DNA of 64,000 bases from Allostella vacuolata. Lineage in GTDB: Bacteria; Pseudomonadota; Alphaproteobacteria; ATCC43930; Allostellaceae. The stretch lies in NCBI GenBank assembly GCA_006739055.1, contig AP019702.1:496501-560500 (forward strand), in the 5' to 3' direction. Made by a program: the position numbers and the translations under genes. Shown here one piece after another: positions 26,757-35,479 of this stretch. The notes under the pieces are model-generated. The model ran no database searches. It worked only from the letters and a program-made list of their open reading frames with translations, and was not told the origin of the DNA. How positions within the stretch are numbered: the stretch's first letter is position 1; every line of letters starts with the position of its first letter.

Positions 26757-27356
26757 ATGAACAACGGCGTCCTGATGGACGTGATCGCCTGCATTGCGGC
26801 GATCATCATCCCGATCGCGACCGTGACCGTGGTGGCGGAGCTGGTCGAGGCCCTCAAGCCGCGCTGGTATCATGCGGTGCCGGTGATGCGGCGCTCCGCC
26901 CTGTCCGCGGGGCTGCTGCTGCCGGCGGCCATCCTGTGGGCGACCCCGGGGGGCGAGGTCTATGCCCCCGACCGCATCTTCTCCATCGACGGTCCCTGGA
27001 ACCTCGGCTTCCTGGAGATGCTGGAGACGCGGTGGGCGCCCTACCTGCAGCAGGTGCCGGCGGTCTATCTGCACGCTTACGACGCCCCCTTGTGGGTGCG
27101 CGTGGTCATCTCGCTGCATGCCCTGCTCGTTCTGGCGGCGATGCTGCTGCCGTTCCGGGTCTGGCCTCCGGCCGAGGCGGCGCGCGCCATGCTCTGCGGC
27201 CTGCTGATCATCGTCACGGCCGCGTCCGTGGCGCTCTATGCGGTATGCGCCAGCTACTGGCTGCTGCATCAGTTCAGCTTCTGGATCGTGGCCGCCCTGG
27301 GACTGCTGTTCCAGCGGTTCCGCCTGCACCGCGAGCACCGCGCGCGGGGCCACTGA
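26757..27356 (+). CDS. Hypothetical multi-helix membrane protein
   Basis: 199 residues. There are four hydrophobic segments: an N-terminal helix (about 5-27), one at about 44-60, one at about 119-135, and a C-terminal pair region (about 145-185). Between them is a periplasmic-looking loop with many aromatic residues (DGPWNLGFLEMLETRWAPYL). No motif of a known family. It is divergent from the preceding secreted-protein gene. Confidence 0.6.
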   Translation: MNNGVLMDVIACIAAIIIPIATVTVVAELVEALKPRWYHAVPVMRRSALSAGLLLPAAILWATPGGEVYAPDRIFSIDGPWNLGFLEMLETRWAPYLQQVPAVYLHAYDAPLWVRVVISLHALLVLAAMLLPFRVWPPAEAARAMLCGLLIIVTAASVALYAVCASYWLLHQFSFWIVAALGLLFQRFRLHREHRARGH

Positions 27357-27387
27357 CCGGGTACGGAAGAGCAGGGGCAGCGCCGCG

Positions 27388-27840
27388 TCAGTCCAGCTTG
27401 ATCGACCGGTACCAGCGGCGCGAACGGACCAGCAGCCCGGCCCGCTTCGGCTTCCAGTCGTGGTTCTCCATGATCGCCTTCACCCGCCGGCGGATCTCGG
27501 TCTCGCTCAGCGCGTTCTCGGCCTGGAGCCGGTAGAAGGCGACCGCCTGCTCGAACTGGCCCTTGCGGATCTTGTTGCGGTGCTTGGAGGCAAAACCGCG
27601 CAGGATGGCCGTGGCCGCCGAATCGACGTCCCGCTCCAGGGTCACCGACATCTCGTCGGCGACGCCGCGGACGATGTTGCGGCTGTCCGCAAGGCTCATG
27701 TCGTAGCGGTTCAAGCCCTCTTCGAGCAGCTTGATTTCCTGCTCGCGGGTGATGAACTTGGCCTTCTGGGCATGCAGGCGCACCAGGTCGGCAAAGCGTT
27801 TCTTTCCGGTATCCGAAGACGTCGCCACGCTGCCGTCCAT
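27388..27840 (-). CDS. Hypothetical cytoplasmic helical protein
   Basis: 150 residues from ATG 27840, with GGGGGAATCG before it; the open frame extends further upstream but without coding character. Highly charged and helical, ending in a basic tail (RSRRWYRSIKLD). No membrane segment. The segment KFITREQEIKLLEEGLNRYDMSLADS suggests a compact helical bundle. I do not recognise the family. Convergent with the preceding membrane protein gene. Confidence 0.55.
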   Translation of the reverse strand: MDGSVATSSDTGKKRFADLVRLHAQKAKFITREQEIKLLEEGLNRYDMSLADSRNIVRGVADEMSVTLERDVDSAATAILRGFASKHRNKIRKGQFEQAVAFYRLQAENALSETEIRRRVKAIMENHDWKPKRAGLLVRSRRWYRSIKLD

Positions 27841-27976
27841 CGATTCCCCCAGCAGGCCGGGATGCCGGGCGTCGAATTCCGGTCCCGAGAAGCCCCCATC
27901 CAAGCGAAATCTATACCATGACTGGCGCTCCTGTCGACTGTCCGCCGGCTGCCGCCCCTGTGCTAGTCTCGCCGCC

Positions 27977-28465
27977 ATGGTGGTCGAGGATCCGAGGCGG
28001 GGGCGCAAGGTGTGGTGGCCGGTCCGCCCGCGCCTGCCCCGGCGTCTGCGATGGCGGGGCAGGCCGCGGCCGCAGCGGCCGGATGGCCACGCGATCATGG
28101 AGGCGCATGGCTGGGGCGGGCTGATCGCGCTCTATCCCGACCGCATCGACATCCGCCGGGTCGGCTTCCTGCATGTCGTCATGGACCTGCTGCCGCTGCA
28201 CATCCCGCGGGTCGATTCCTCCATCTTCCTCGACACCATCACCGCCATCGAGGTCGTCCGGCCGCTGACGATGGTGGAGTTCGTCCGCTTCTCCTATGCC
28301 GGGGACCCGAGCGAGCATGGCGCCGGATACTGGGCGGCGGCCTTCTCCGACAATGCGGTGATGATGAACCTGCTCGACAACCGCGAATTCTATCGCCTGA
28401 TCGAGGCGGCGAACGCGCTCCGCCGCGGCCAGCCGATCCCCCAGACGCAGATCCCGATGCCCTGA
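27977..28465 (+). CDS. Hypothetical protein with PH-like domain
   Basis: 162 residues. After a basic N-terminus (about 1-35) comes a beta-rich domain: GLIALYPDRIDIRR, then IPRVDSSIFLDTITAIEVVRP, then strands and a final helix (DNREFYRLIEAANALRR). This alternation, with a strand pair followed by the I-x-x-I-T-A-I-E strand and closing helix, resembles bacterial PH-like domains that read membrane or small-molecule ligands. The assignment is pattern-based. It stands alone between divergent and convergent unknown genes. Confidence 0.5.
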   Translation: MVVEDPRRGRKVWWPVRPRLPRRLRWRGRPRPQRPDGHAIMEAHGWGGLIALYPDRIDIRRVGFLHVVMDLLPLHIPRVDSSIFLDTITAIEVVRPLTMVEFVRFSYAGDPSEHGAGYWAAAFSDNAVMMNLLDNREFYRLIEAANALRRGQPIPQTQIPMP

Positions 28466-28514
28466 CCGGACCGTCCGGCCCCGCGACGGGCGTGCCGGCC
28501 TCAGCGGGCTGTTC

Positions 28515-29633
28515 TCAGCGGGCCGGGCGCGCCGGCTGGGTCGGCAGGGGCGCCAGCGCCAGGAGCTCCCAGGCGTAGCTGTCGTATCCGGCCAGGACGT
28601 CGCGGTCGCGCGCCTTCCAGCAGGCGGCGATCGAGCGGGCCGGGCGCCATGGCGCCTCGCGGTCGGACAGCAGGTGGCCCAGCTGCGGCAGGTCGGCGCA
28701 GGCGCGCTGCCACAGGGTCTCGGCCAGCTTCGGCTGCCGCACCGCCTCGGCGTTGAAGGCCGCGGTGGCATAGACCGTGCCACGCAGGATGCGCAGCGCC
28801 TTGGGCTGCAGCCCGCTCTTGCCGGTCAGCGCGCTTTCCGCCTCGCGGGCGAGCGCCAGCGAGGGCAGGTGGCGCCCGCGCAGCAGGTTGACCAGCGCCA
28901 GGTTGGTCTGGGCCGCGACCATCGTGGGATCGAGCGCGAGCGCGCGCTTCAGCAGCATCTCCGCCTGGTCGAGGTCGCCCGTGCGGAAGGCCAGCACCGC
29001 CTCCAGGTGGGTCAGCTCGGCGTCGTCGCGGCTGCGCGTGCCCTCGGCCTTCGCCGCCCGCTCGGCCAGTTCCGCCTGGAGCCGGCGCAGCCCTTCGCCC
29101 GATGCCCCGGCCGGGCCCTGGGTCTGCCGGGCCTGGGCCAGGCGGGCGTGGTATTCGTCGATCATCAGCGCCGCCCGCATCGCCACGTCGCCCAGGAACT
29201 CGGGCGCCGGGCGGCCGTCGGCGCGGGCGTGGAACTCGAAGAAGGCGCCGCTCGGGCGGCTGCCGAACCCGACCGAGCGAATGCCGTCGCCCGACGGCAG
29301 CAGGTAGATCTCGAGGCTGAGCGGATCGACCTGGAAGAGGTTCTGCAGGGCCGAGCGCAGCTTGTCCGCCCCCAGCGGCTCCGCCAGGGCGGAGGTGACC
29401 GACGGCTCGCCCGCCGCCCGCACCGCCACGCTCTTCACCACCGACTCGTGGCGGAAGATCCGTTTCATCTCGAAGGCGAAGTAGTTCTCGACATACTGGC
29501 GGGTGTAGCCGGACCGCTGCACGTCCTCGTGCACCTCGACCCGCACGCTGTAGGAGTCGGCATAGATGACGCTGTCGGCGGTGAAGACCGAGAAGCCGAA
29601 CAGGAGAGCGTAACCGAGCGTCGTCAGGTCCAT
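28515..29633 (-). CDS. Membrane-anchored TPR protein of unknown function
   Basis: 372 residues. One N-terminal hydrophobic segment (about 5-24) is followed by a beta/alpha domain containing YTRQYVENYFAFEMKRIF and, from about residue 205, TPR-like helices (LEAVLAFRTGDLDQAEMLLKRAL then LDPTMVAAQTNLALVNLLRG). It ends in a Pro/Ala-rich tail. Probably anchored in the inner membrane with the repeats outside or inside; orientation is not clear. Partner unknown. Convergent with the PH-like gene. Confidence 0.65.
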   Translation of the reverse strand: MDLTTLGYALLFGFSVFTADSVIYADSYSVRVEVHEDVQRSGYTRQYVENYFAFEMKRIFRHESVVKSVAVRAAGEPSVTSALAEPLGADKLRSALQNLFQVDPLSLEIYLLPSGDGIRSVGFGSRPSGAFFEFHARADGRPAPEFLGDVAMRAALMIDEYHARLAQARQTQGPAGASGEGLRRLQAELAERAAKAEGTRSRDDAELTHLEAVLAFRTGDLDQAEMLLKRALALDPTMVAAQTNLALVNLLRGRHLPSLALAREAESALTGKSGLQPKALRILRGTVYATAAFNAEAVRQPKLAETLWQRACADLPQLGHLLSDREAPWRPARSIAACWKARDRDVLAGYDSYAWELLALAPLPTQPARPAR

Positions 29634-29797
29634 GACCGGTCATCCCCCGGACGGCATTTTTGCGGGCGGGACGGGACCGTCTCCCCGATCCACCGGCCGG
29701 TCGACTACTCTAGCATCGACGAACCGCCCAGCCGAACCCTAAGGTCGCCTCCAAGGACGGCGGCTTGGCTGCCGGCATCAGGGAGGGGAACGGCACC

Positions 29798-30394
29798 ATG
29801 CTCATCGACTACTACATGTCCCACAATTCGCCCTGGGCCTATCTCGGCTCCGCCCGCTTCGCGGACATCGCCGCGCGCGCCGGGGCCGAGGTGCATGTCC
29901 GCCCGGTCGATTTCGGCCGCATCTTTCCCCAGTCGGGCGGCCTGCCGCTGCCCAAGCGCGCGCCGCAGCGCCAGGCCTATCGCCTGGTCGAGCTCGGCCG
30001 CTGGCGCGATCATCTGGGCGTGCCGATCACCTTGCATCCCAAGGCGTTCCCCTCGCCCGAGGGGCTGCGGGTGGGCATGGTGCTGGCGTTGCGCGAAAGC
30101 GAGGGGCACGCGGCGGCGATGCGCCTGTCGCACGGCTTCATGGCGGCGCTGTGGGCCGACGATGCCGACATCAACGATGCCGCCGTGCTGGACGGGGTGG
30201 CGGCGAGGCTCGGCTTCGACGGACCGCGGCTGCGCGAGCGTGCCCAGGACCCGGCGATCGCGGCGCTCTTCGACGCCGACACCGAGCGGGCGATGCAGGC
30301 GGGGGTCTTCGGGGCCCCGTCCTATGTGGTGGACGGCGAGATCTTCTGGGGCCAGGACCGTCTCGACTTCCTGGCCCGGCGCCTGGGTCTCTAG
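29798..30394 (+). CDS. 2-hydroxychromene-2-carboxylate isomerase family protein (DsbA fold)
   Basis: 198 residues. It begins MLIDYYMSHNSPWAYLGS, the HCCA-isomerase/kappa-GST pattern with the glutathione-binding Ser (SPWAYLG). Near the end is GVFGAPSYVVDGEIFWGQDRLDFL, the cis-proline region and family C-terminus. Such enzymes isomerise ring-opened aromatic intermediates in naphthalene-type catabolism or act as glutathione transferases. No aromatic catabolic genes are adjacent, so the substrate is open. ATG 29798 follows GGGAGGGG. Confidence 0.88.
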   Translation: MLIDYYMSHNSPWAYLGSARFADIAARAGAEVHVRPVDFGRIFPQSGGLPLPKRAPQRQAYRLVELGRWRDHLGVPITLHPKAFPSPEGLRVGMVLALRESEGHAAAMRLSHGFMAALWADDADINDAAVLDGVAARLGFDGPRLRERAQDPAIAALFDADTERAMQAGVFGAPSYVVDGEIFWGQDRLDFLARRLGL

Positions 30395-30421
30395 CCACTC
30401 TTGGCCGGATCGCGCCGCGAT

Positions 30422-30441
30422 GCCCCGCAAGGGGCTCTTCT
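30422..30441 (+). terminator. Weak hairpin after the isomerase gene
   Basis: GCCCC (30422-30426) and GGGGC (30431-30435) enclose a GCAA tetraloop, followed by TCTTCT. A short stem with a stable loop and a poor T-run; a weak terminator at best. Confidence 0.35.
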
Positions 30442-30451
30442 GAGCCGGCGG

Positions 30452-30480
30452 TTGACATGGGCCGTGCCGGCGAAGACGGT
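30452..30480 (+). promoter_or_regulatory. Possible promoter of the YcgN-GNAT pair
   Basis: A perfect TTGACA (30452-30457) is followed after 17 bases by GACGGT (30475-30480), a poor -10. The ATG at 30488 would be almost leaderless. The exact -35 is notable in such GC-rich DNA. Confidence 0.3.
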
Positions 30481-30487
30481 GCGGCCC

Positions 30488-30979
30488 ATGAGCCTTCCCG
30501 CCATCCCGGACGCGCCCCAGCCCGAAACCGAGCCCTTCTGGAAGACCAAGCGACTGGGCCAGATGACCCCGGCGGAGTGGGAATCGCTGTGCGACGGCTG
30601 CGGCCGCTGCTGCCTGCTGAAGTTCTACGAGCCCGAGGAGGACCGGTATCTCTTCACCGATGTCGCCTGCCGGCTCCTGGACCTGGAATCCTGCCGCTGT
30701 TCGAGCTATGCGACGCGCCAGTCGATCGTCAAGGACTGCATCAAGCTGACGCCGCGCAACATCCGTCGCCTGCGATGGGTGCCGCCGACCTGTGCCTATC
30801 GCCTGGTGGCGGAGGGCCGGGACCTCTACTGGTGGCACCCGCTGGTCTCGGGCGACCCGGAGACGGTGCATGCCGCGGGCATCTCCGCCCGCGGCCGCAT
30901 CGTCTCGGAGAAGGACGTGGCGGAGGATGCGGTCGAACAGAGGATCGTCGCCTGGCCTTCGGAGCGACCCAAGCCATGA
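30488..30979 (+). CDS. YcgN family cysteine-cluster protein (UPF0260)
   Basis: 163 residues, the usual size. The start of the family core EPFWKTKRLGQMTPAEWESLC leads to the cysteine cluster CDGCGRCC, then further cysteines (ACRLLDLESCRCSSY, KDCIKLTP, PPTCAYR). Eight or more conserved Cys suggest a metal site, and the family is related to the YkgJ-type zinc/iron clusters. Role unknown. It overlaps the GNAT gene by four bases (ATGA), so the two are translationally coupled. Confidence 0.92.
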   Translation: MSLPAIPDAPQPETEPFWKTKRLGQMTPAEWESLCDGCGRCCLLKFYEPEEDRYLFTDVACRLLDLESCRCSSYATRQSIVKDCIKLTPRNIRRLRWVPPTCAYRLVAEGRDLYWWHPLVSGDPETVHAAGISARGRIVSEKDVAEDAVEQRIVAWPSERPKP

Positions 30980-31530
30980 CCATCGTGACCACGGAGCGGC
31001 TGACGCTCCGACCCTTCACCCTCGATGACCTTCCCGATTACATCCGCATCCGCGACGAGGCGTCGGTGCGCGGCTGGCTGCGCTCGCCCGACGAGCCCGC
31101 GGCCGTCATCGCCGAGCGGTCCCTGCGCCATTTCCAGGACGAGTGGGCCACGACCGGCTACGGCCCCTGGGCGGTCGTCGACCGGCGGACCGGCGACCTG
31201 CTCGGCCATCACGGCCTGCGCCGCCTGCCGGAGTTCGACGGCGAGACGGAGGTGCTCTACACCCTGACCGAGCGGGTCCGCCGCCAGGGCATCGGCGTCG
31301 AAGCCGGCCGGGCGGCGCTCCGCTTCGGCTTCGATACGCTCGGCCTCGATCGCATCATGGCGATCACGCTGCACGACAACCTCGCCTCGCGCGGGGTGAT
31401 GGAGCGGCTGGGGCTGACCTGGCGCCGCGACACGGTCTTCAAGGGCCACGAGGTCGTCTACTACGCGCTCGACCGGGCAGACTGGCGGGCCGACTGGCAG
31501 GCAGACGGGCAGGCGGACCGGACGGCGTAG
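30976..31530 (+). CDS. GNAT family N-acetyltransferase (RimJ/RimL type)
   Basis: 184 residues. TERLTLRPFTLDDL at the N-terminus and the acetyl-CoA loop region RVRRQGIGVEAGRAALRFGF (motif A) followed by HDNLASRGVMERLGL (motif B) are the RimL-like GNAT pattern. It transfers acetyl groups to an amine, perhaps a ribosomal protein N-terminus or an antibiotic. The tail after residue 165 is repetitive (ADWRADWQADGQAD). Coupled to YcgN by the ATGA overlap. Confidence 0.88.
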   Translation: MTIVTTERLTLRPFTLDDLPDYIRIRDEASVRGWLRSPDEPAAVIAERSLRHFQDEWATTGYGPWAVVDRRTGDLLGHHGLRRLPEFDGETEVLYTLTERVRRQGIGVEAGRAALRFGFDTLGLDRIMAITLHDNLASRGVMERLGLTWRRDTVFKGHEVVYYALDRADWRADWQADGQADRTA

Positions 31531-31540
31531 GGCCGCCGGC

Positions 31541-31569
31541 TTGCGGCCGGTGGCGGTCGGGCCTACCTT
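31541..31569 (+). promoter_or_regulatory. Candidate promoter of the FAD-linked dehydrogenase gene
   Basis: TTGCGG (31541-31546), 17-base spacer, TACCTT (31564-31569), leaving a leader of about 25 bases to the ATG at 31601. Confidence 0.4.
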
Positions 31570-31600
31570 CCGGCGACCCTGACTACCGGAGACCTTGCCC

Positions 31601-33001
31601 ATGTCCGCCGCCGTCGCCGCGCGCCGCAGCCCGCCCACCGAGGCGCTGCTCGACCATCTGCGCCAGCTGCTGGGCGACCGGCTGTCGACGGCGCAGGCGG
31701 TGCGCGAACAGCATGGGCGGGACGAATCCTACCACGTCACCGCCCCGCCCGACGCGGTCGCCTTCGCTCACTCGACCGAGGAGGTGAGCCAGATCGTCAA
31801 GGCGTGCGCGGCGGCCGGGGTGCCGGTCATCCCGTTCGGCACCGGCACCTCGCTGGAAGGCCACGTCGCGGCCCTGCATGGCGGCATCTGTCTCGATGTC
31901 GGCCAGATGAAGGAGGTGCTGCGCGTCTCCACCGCCGACCTCGACTGCACGGTGCAGGCCGGCGTCACCCGCAAGCAGCTGAACGAGCACCTGCGCGACA
32001 CCGGCCTCTTCTTCCCGATCGACCCCGGCGCCGACGCCTCGCTGGGCGGCATGGCCGCCACCCGCGCCTCCGGCACCAACGCCGTGCGCTACGGCACCAT
32101 GCGCGAGAACGTGCTGGGGCTGACCGTCGTCCTGGCCGACGGCCGGGTCATCCGCACCGGCGGCCGCGCCCGCAAGTCGGCCGCGGGCTACGACCTGACG
32201 CGCCTGTTCGTCGGCTCGGAGGGCACGCTTGGCGTCATCACCGAGGTCACCCTGCGCCTCTACGGCGTGCCGGAGGCGATGGCGGCGGCGGTCTGTTCCT
32301 TCCCGACGCTTGCGGGCGCGGTCGACACCACCATCCTCACCATCCAGTCCGGCATCCCGATCGCCCGCATCGAGCTGCTGGACGAGGTGCAGATGGATGC
32401 GATCAACCGCTACTCCAAGCTCGACTACCCGCTGCAGCCGACCCTCTTCTGCGAGTTCCACGGCACCGAGGCCGGGGTGGCCGAGCAGTCGGAGATGGTC
32501 AAGGCGATCGCCGCCGAGCATGGTGCGGCCGACTTCCAGTGGGCGACCAAGCCCGAGGACCGCTCGCGCCTGTGGGCCGCCCGGCACACCGCCTACTACG
32601 CGGCGATCTCTCTCCGGCCCGGGGCCAAGGGCTGGGCGACCGACGTCTGCGTGCCGATCTCGCGCCTGGCCGAATGCATCCTCGAGACCAAGAAGGACAT
32701 CGTCGAGAGCCGGCTGCTGGCGCCGATCGTCGGCCATGTCGGCGACGGCAACTTCCACCTCGCCTTCATCATCGACCCGAACGACCCCGAGGAGATCGCC
32801 CGCGCCCAGGCGCTGAACGACCGGATGGTGCACCGGGCGCTCGCCATGGGCGGCACCTGCACCGGCGAGCACGGCATCGGCTACGGCAAGATGAACTTCC
32901 TGACGGCCGAGCATGGCGAGGCGGTCAGCGTCATGCGCATGCTGAAGAAGGCGCTCGACCCGGACAACATCATGAACCCGGGCAAGATCGTCTCGGCCTG
33001 A
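31601..33001 (+). CDS. FAD-linked oxidase, D-lactate dehydrogenase (cytochrome)-like
   Basis: 466 residues. The FAD-binding PP loop reads PFGTGTSLEGH, followed by GADASLGGMAATRASGTNAVRYG, and the C-terminal domain carries GHVGDGNFH and GEHGIGYGK, all diagnostic of the GlcD/D-lactate dehydrogenase/LDHD group. These flavoproteins oxidise D-2-hydroxy acids and pass electrons to cytochrome c or the quinone pool. ATG 31601 is preferred over the TTG two codons upstream. No GlcE/GlcF subunits follow, so it is likely the single-subunit LDHD-like type. A cupin gene follows by 32 bases. Confidence 0.9.
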   Translation: MSAAVAARRSPPTEALLDHLRQLLGDRLSTAQAVREQHGRDESYHVTAPPDAVAFAHSTEEVSQIVKACAAAGVPVIPFGTGTSLEGHVAALHGGICLDVGQMKEVLRVSTADLDCTVQAGVTRKQLNEHLRDTGLFFPIDPGADASLGGMAATRASGTNAVRYGTMRENVLGLTVVLADGRVIRTGGRARKSAAGYDLTRLFVGSEGTLGVITEVTLRLYGVPEAMAAAVCSFPTLAGAVDTTILTIQSGIPIARIELLDEVQMDAINRYSKLDYPLQPTLFCEFHGTEAGVAEQSEMVKAIAAEHGAADFQWATKPEDRSRLWAARHTAYYAAISLRPGAKGWATDVCVPISRLAECILETKKDIVESRLLAPIVGHVGDGNFHLAFIIDPNDPEEIARAQALNDRMVHRALAMGGTCTGEHGIGYGKMNFLTAEHGEAVSVMRMLKKALDPDNIMNPGKIVSA

Positions 33002-33033
33002 AGAACACGGCACCAGATCCGGGGGAGGGGACC

Positions 33034-33435
33034 ATGCGCTTCTCGGTCAGTCATGCGGACACCAGCGGCTTCGCCACCGACGGGCTGCGGCCCTTCTTCG
33101 AGTATCGCGACCTCGGCATCGCCGCCGCGACTGACGGCCAGTTCCAGGCCCACGTCATCCGGGCCCGGTCCGGCCATCACGCGGCCGGCGGCTGGCACCG
33201 CCATGCCCTGGGCTTCCAACTGGTCTATGTCCTGAAGGGCTGGGTCACCTTCCGCTACGAGGGCCAGGGCGAGGTGACGCTGCGGCCCGGCTCCTGCGTC
33301 CACCAGCCGCCCGGCATCCGCCACGTCGAGGTGGAGCACTCCGACGACCTGGAGCTGATCGAGATCACCATGCCGGCCGAGTTCGTGACGGAATCGGTGG
33401 CCGCCCCCGAGGACGAGGCGCGCCAGGGCCGGTGA
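33034..33435 (+). CDS. Cupin domain-containing protein
   Basis: 133 residues in a single cupin barrel: GWHRHALGFQLVYVLKGWVTFRYEG is cupin motif 1 (two His), and PGSCVHQPPGIRHVEVEH is motif 2. A metal site with three His is therefore plausible. GGGGGAGGGG precedes the ATG. It follows the lactate-dehydrogenase-like gene by 32 bases and may be co-transcribed. Substrate unknown; small cupins act as dioxygenases, isomerases or sensors. Confidence 0.85.
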   Translation: MRFSVSHADTSGFATDGLRPFFEYRDLGIAAATDGQFQAHVIRARSGHHAAGGWHRHALGFQLVYVLKGWVTFRYEGQGEVTLRPGSCVHQPPGIRHVEVEHSDDLELIEITMPAEFVTESVAAPEDEARQGR

Positions 33436-33569
33436 GGGTCGACGGCAGGCGGGCGGCGCGGAAATTTCGCCGCAGGCCCGTCGGGAGGGTGAGGATTCCG
33501 CCGCGCTCGATCGTCTAGGAGGTAGGGGGATCGCGCATCGCCCCCTTCTCTCCGGGAGCGCGCTTCGCC

Positions 33570-33908
33570 ATGTCGCCCACGTTCGCCCGCCTTGTCGGCA
33601 AGGCCGGTGCCCCTCTCCGTTCGATCGGCCGCCGGCGCTGGGTCATGATCGCGTCCCGCGTCGTGGCCGCGATCGGCGGCGGCTATGCGGTTGCCGCCGC
33701 GGCGGCCATCTGCCTGGCGCTTGCCCTGCCGGGCCCACGCGCCGAGGCGGTGCTGACCGGCATGCTGCTCAGCTTCGCCGTCTATGCCGGGGCGGTCATC
33801 TGGGTCTTCGCCGCGGCGACCGCGACCCGGGCCTGGATCGGGCTTGCCATCCCGGGCGCGGCGCTGGCGGCGATCGCCTGGCTGGCGGGCGGCGGGGGTG
33901 CGGCATGA
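33570..33908 (+). CDS. DUF3649 domain-containing small membrane protein
   Basis: 112 residues with three hydrophobic helices (about 31-50, 58-80, 85-107). The pattern SRVVAAIGGGYAVAAAAAIC followed by AVLTGMLLSFAVYAGAVIWVFAA and RAWIGL is the DUF3649 family, found next to PepSY-domain iron-uptake reductases. Its stop overlaps the PepSY gene's start (ATGA, 33905-33908). Probably part of siderophore-iron handling in the inner membrane, by association. Confidence 0.82.
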   Translation: MSPTFARLVGKAGAPLRSIGRRRWVMIASRVVAAIGGGYAVAAAAAICLALALPGPRAEAVLTGMLLSFAVYAGAVIWVFAAATATRAWIGLAIPGAALAAIAWLAGGGGAA

Positions 33909-35479
33909 AGGGCGGCCTGCGCCAGTCGATGGCCTGGCTGCACACCTGGTCCGGGCTGCTGGTCGGCTGGGTGCTGTTCGCGGTCTTCCTGACCGGCACG
34001 CTGAGCTATGTCCGGCCCGAGATCACGCAGTGGATGCGGCCCGAGCTGCACGGCACCACCGCCAACCCCGATGCGGCGACGGTGGCAATGCGCCGGATGC
34101 AGGAGCAGGCGCCGGGGGCGACCCTGTGGAGCATCGGCCTGCCCGACGATCGCCAGCCGATCGTGACGGCCTTCTGGCGCTCGCCCACCATCGGCGGGCG
34201 CGGCTTCCGCACCGCCACGTTCGATTCCCATACCGGGCGCGACCTCGCCTCGCGCGAGACCCTTGGCGGCGCATTCTTCTACCGCTTCCACTACCAGCTC
34301 CATTACATGGCGCCGGTGGCGGGCCGCTGGATCGTCGGCTTCTGCACCATGTTCATGCTGGTGGCGATCGTCAGCGGGATCATCACCCACCGACGGATCT
34401 TCGCCGACTTCTTCACCTTCCGGCCCGGCAAGGGCCAGCGGTCCTGGCTCGATGCCCACAACGCGACGGCGGTGCTGGCCCTGCCGTTCCACCTGGTGAT
34501 CACCTACACCGGCCTCGTCACGCTGATGCTGCTCTACATGCCCTGGGGCATCGAGGCGCGCTACGGAGCCGACCGCGCCGCGTTCAACGCGGAGGTGTTC
34601 GCCGTCACCCCGCCCGGCCAGGCGACGGGCCGGCCCGCCCCCCTCGTCGCCGACATCCGGCCGCTGATCGCCGAGGCGGAGCGGCACTGGGGCGAGGGGC
34701 GGGTCGGGCGCATCGTCGTCAACCATCCGGGCGATGCCGCCGCCACCATCCAGCTCCTGCGCGACGACGAGGGGCGGCTGTCCACCAGCCGCCGCGTCGT
34801 GCAGTTCGACGGGGTGACCGGCGCCTTCCAGTCGGCGACGCCCGGCACGCCGCCCGCCGCCGAGACGCGTGGCATCATGGTCGGCCTGCATCTCGGCGGC
34901 TTCGGGGGCTGGCCGATCCGCGCCCTCCTGCTGCTCTCGGGCATCGCCGGGACGATCATGGTCGGCAGCGGCCTGTTGCTGTGGGCGGTGAAGGAACACA
35001 AGAAGGCCGGGCGGGCCGGTCGCCCCGGATTCGGCGTCCGGCTCGTCGACCGGCTCAACCTCGCGGTCGTCGGCGGCATGCCGGTCGCGGTCGCGGCGTT
35101 CCTGTGGCTCAACCGGCTGCTGCCGGTCGGCATGGCCGATCGCCCGCAATGGGAGGCGAACGGCTTCTTCATCGTCTGGGGCGTGCTGGCCGCCGCGGCC
35201 ATGGTCCGCCCTGGCCGGCAGGCCTGGGCCCTGATGCTGGCGCTGGCTGCCGGACTGTTCCTGCTGCTGCCGGTGCTGAACGCACTGACCACGTCGACCC
35301 ATCTCGGCGTCAGCCTGGCCCGCGGCTACTGGGGCGTGGCCGGGGTCGACCTGGGCGGGGTTGTCGTCGGCCTGGCGCTGGCGCTCGCTGCGGCCAGGCT
35401 GGCGCGCGCGCCCGGTCGCCCGGTACGCGCGCTGGCCGCGGCGGAGCAGGGGGCAGGCGTCGGATCGTCGGCCGGCTAG
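33905..35479 (+). CDS. PepSY-associated TM protein (PiuB/FhuF-type iron-regulated membrane protein)
   Basis: 524 residues. An N-terminal helix (QSMAWLHTWSGLLVGWVLFA) is followed by a periplasmic PepSY region with FYRFHYQLHYM, further helices, and a C-terminal four-helix region. This is the PiuB family, inner-membrane proteins induced by iron limitation that reduce or process siderophore-bound iron, with histidines as probable haem ligands. It is coupled to the DUF3649 gene. No TonB receptor is in the window, so the receptor must lie elsewhere. Stops of this gene and DUF4169 overlap by four bases. Confidence 0.88.
   Translation: MKGGLRQSMAWLHTWSGLLVGWVLFAVFLTGTLSYVRPEITQWMRPELHGTTANPDAATVAMRRMQEQAPGATLWSIGLPDDRQPIVTAFWRSPTIGGRGFRTATFDSHTGRDLASRETLGGAFFYRFHYQLHYMAPVAGRWIVGFCTMFMLVAIVSGIITHRRIFADFFTFRPGKGQRSWLDAHNATAVLALPFHLVITYTGLVTLMLLYMPWGIEARYGADRAAFNAEVFAVTPPGQATGRPAPLVADIRPLIAEAERHWGEGRVGRIVVNHPGDAAATIQLLRDDEGRLSTSRRVVQFDGVTGAFQSATPGTPPAAETRGIMVGLHLGGFGGWPIRALLLLSGIAGTIMVGSGLLLWAVKEHKKAGRAGRPGFGVRLVDRLNLAVVGGMPVAVAAFLWLNRLLPVGMADRPQWEANGFFIVWGVLAAAAMVRPGRQAWALMLALAAGLFLLLPVLNALTTSTHLGVSLARGYWGVAGVDLGGVVVGLALALAAARLARAPGRPVRALAAAEQGAGVGSSAG

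Noticed and set aside
33518-33550. Possible hairpin with AGGGGG and CCCCCT arms before the DUF3649 gene
   Set aside because: Only six bases pair and the rest of the arms do not; it is not followed by a T-run and would precede the gene's own start.
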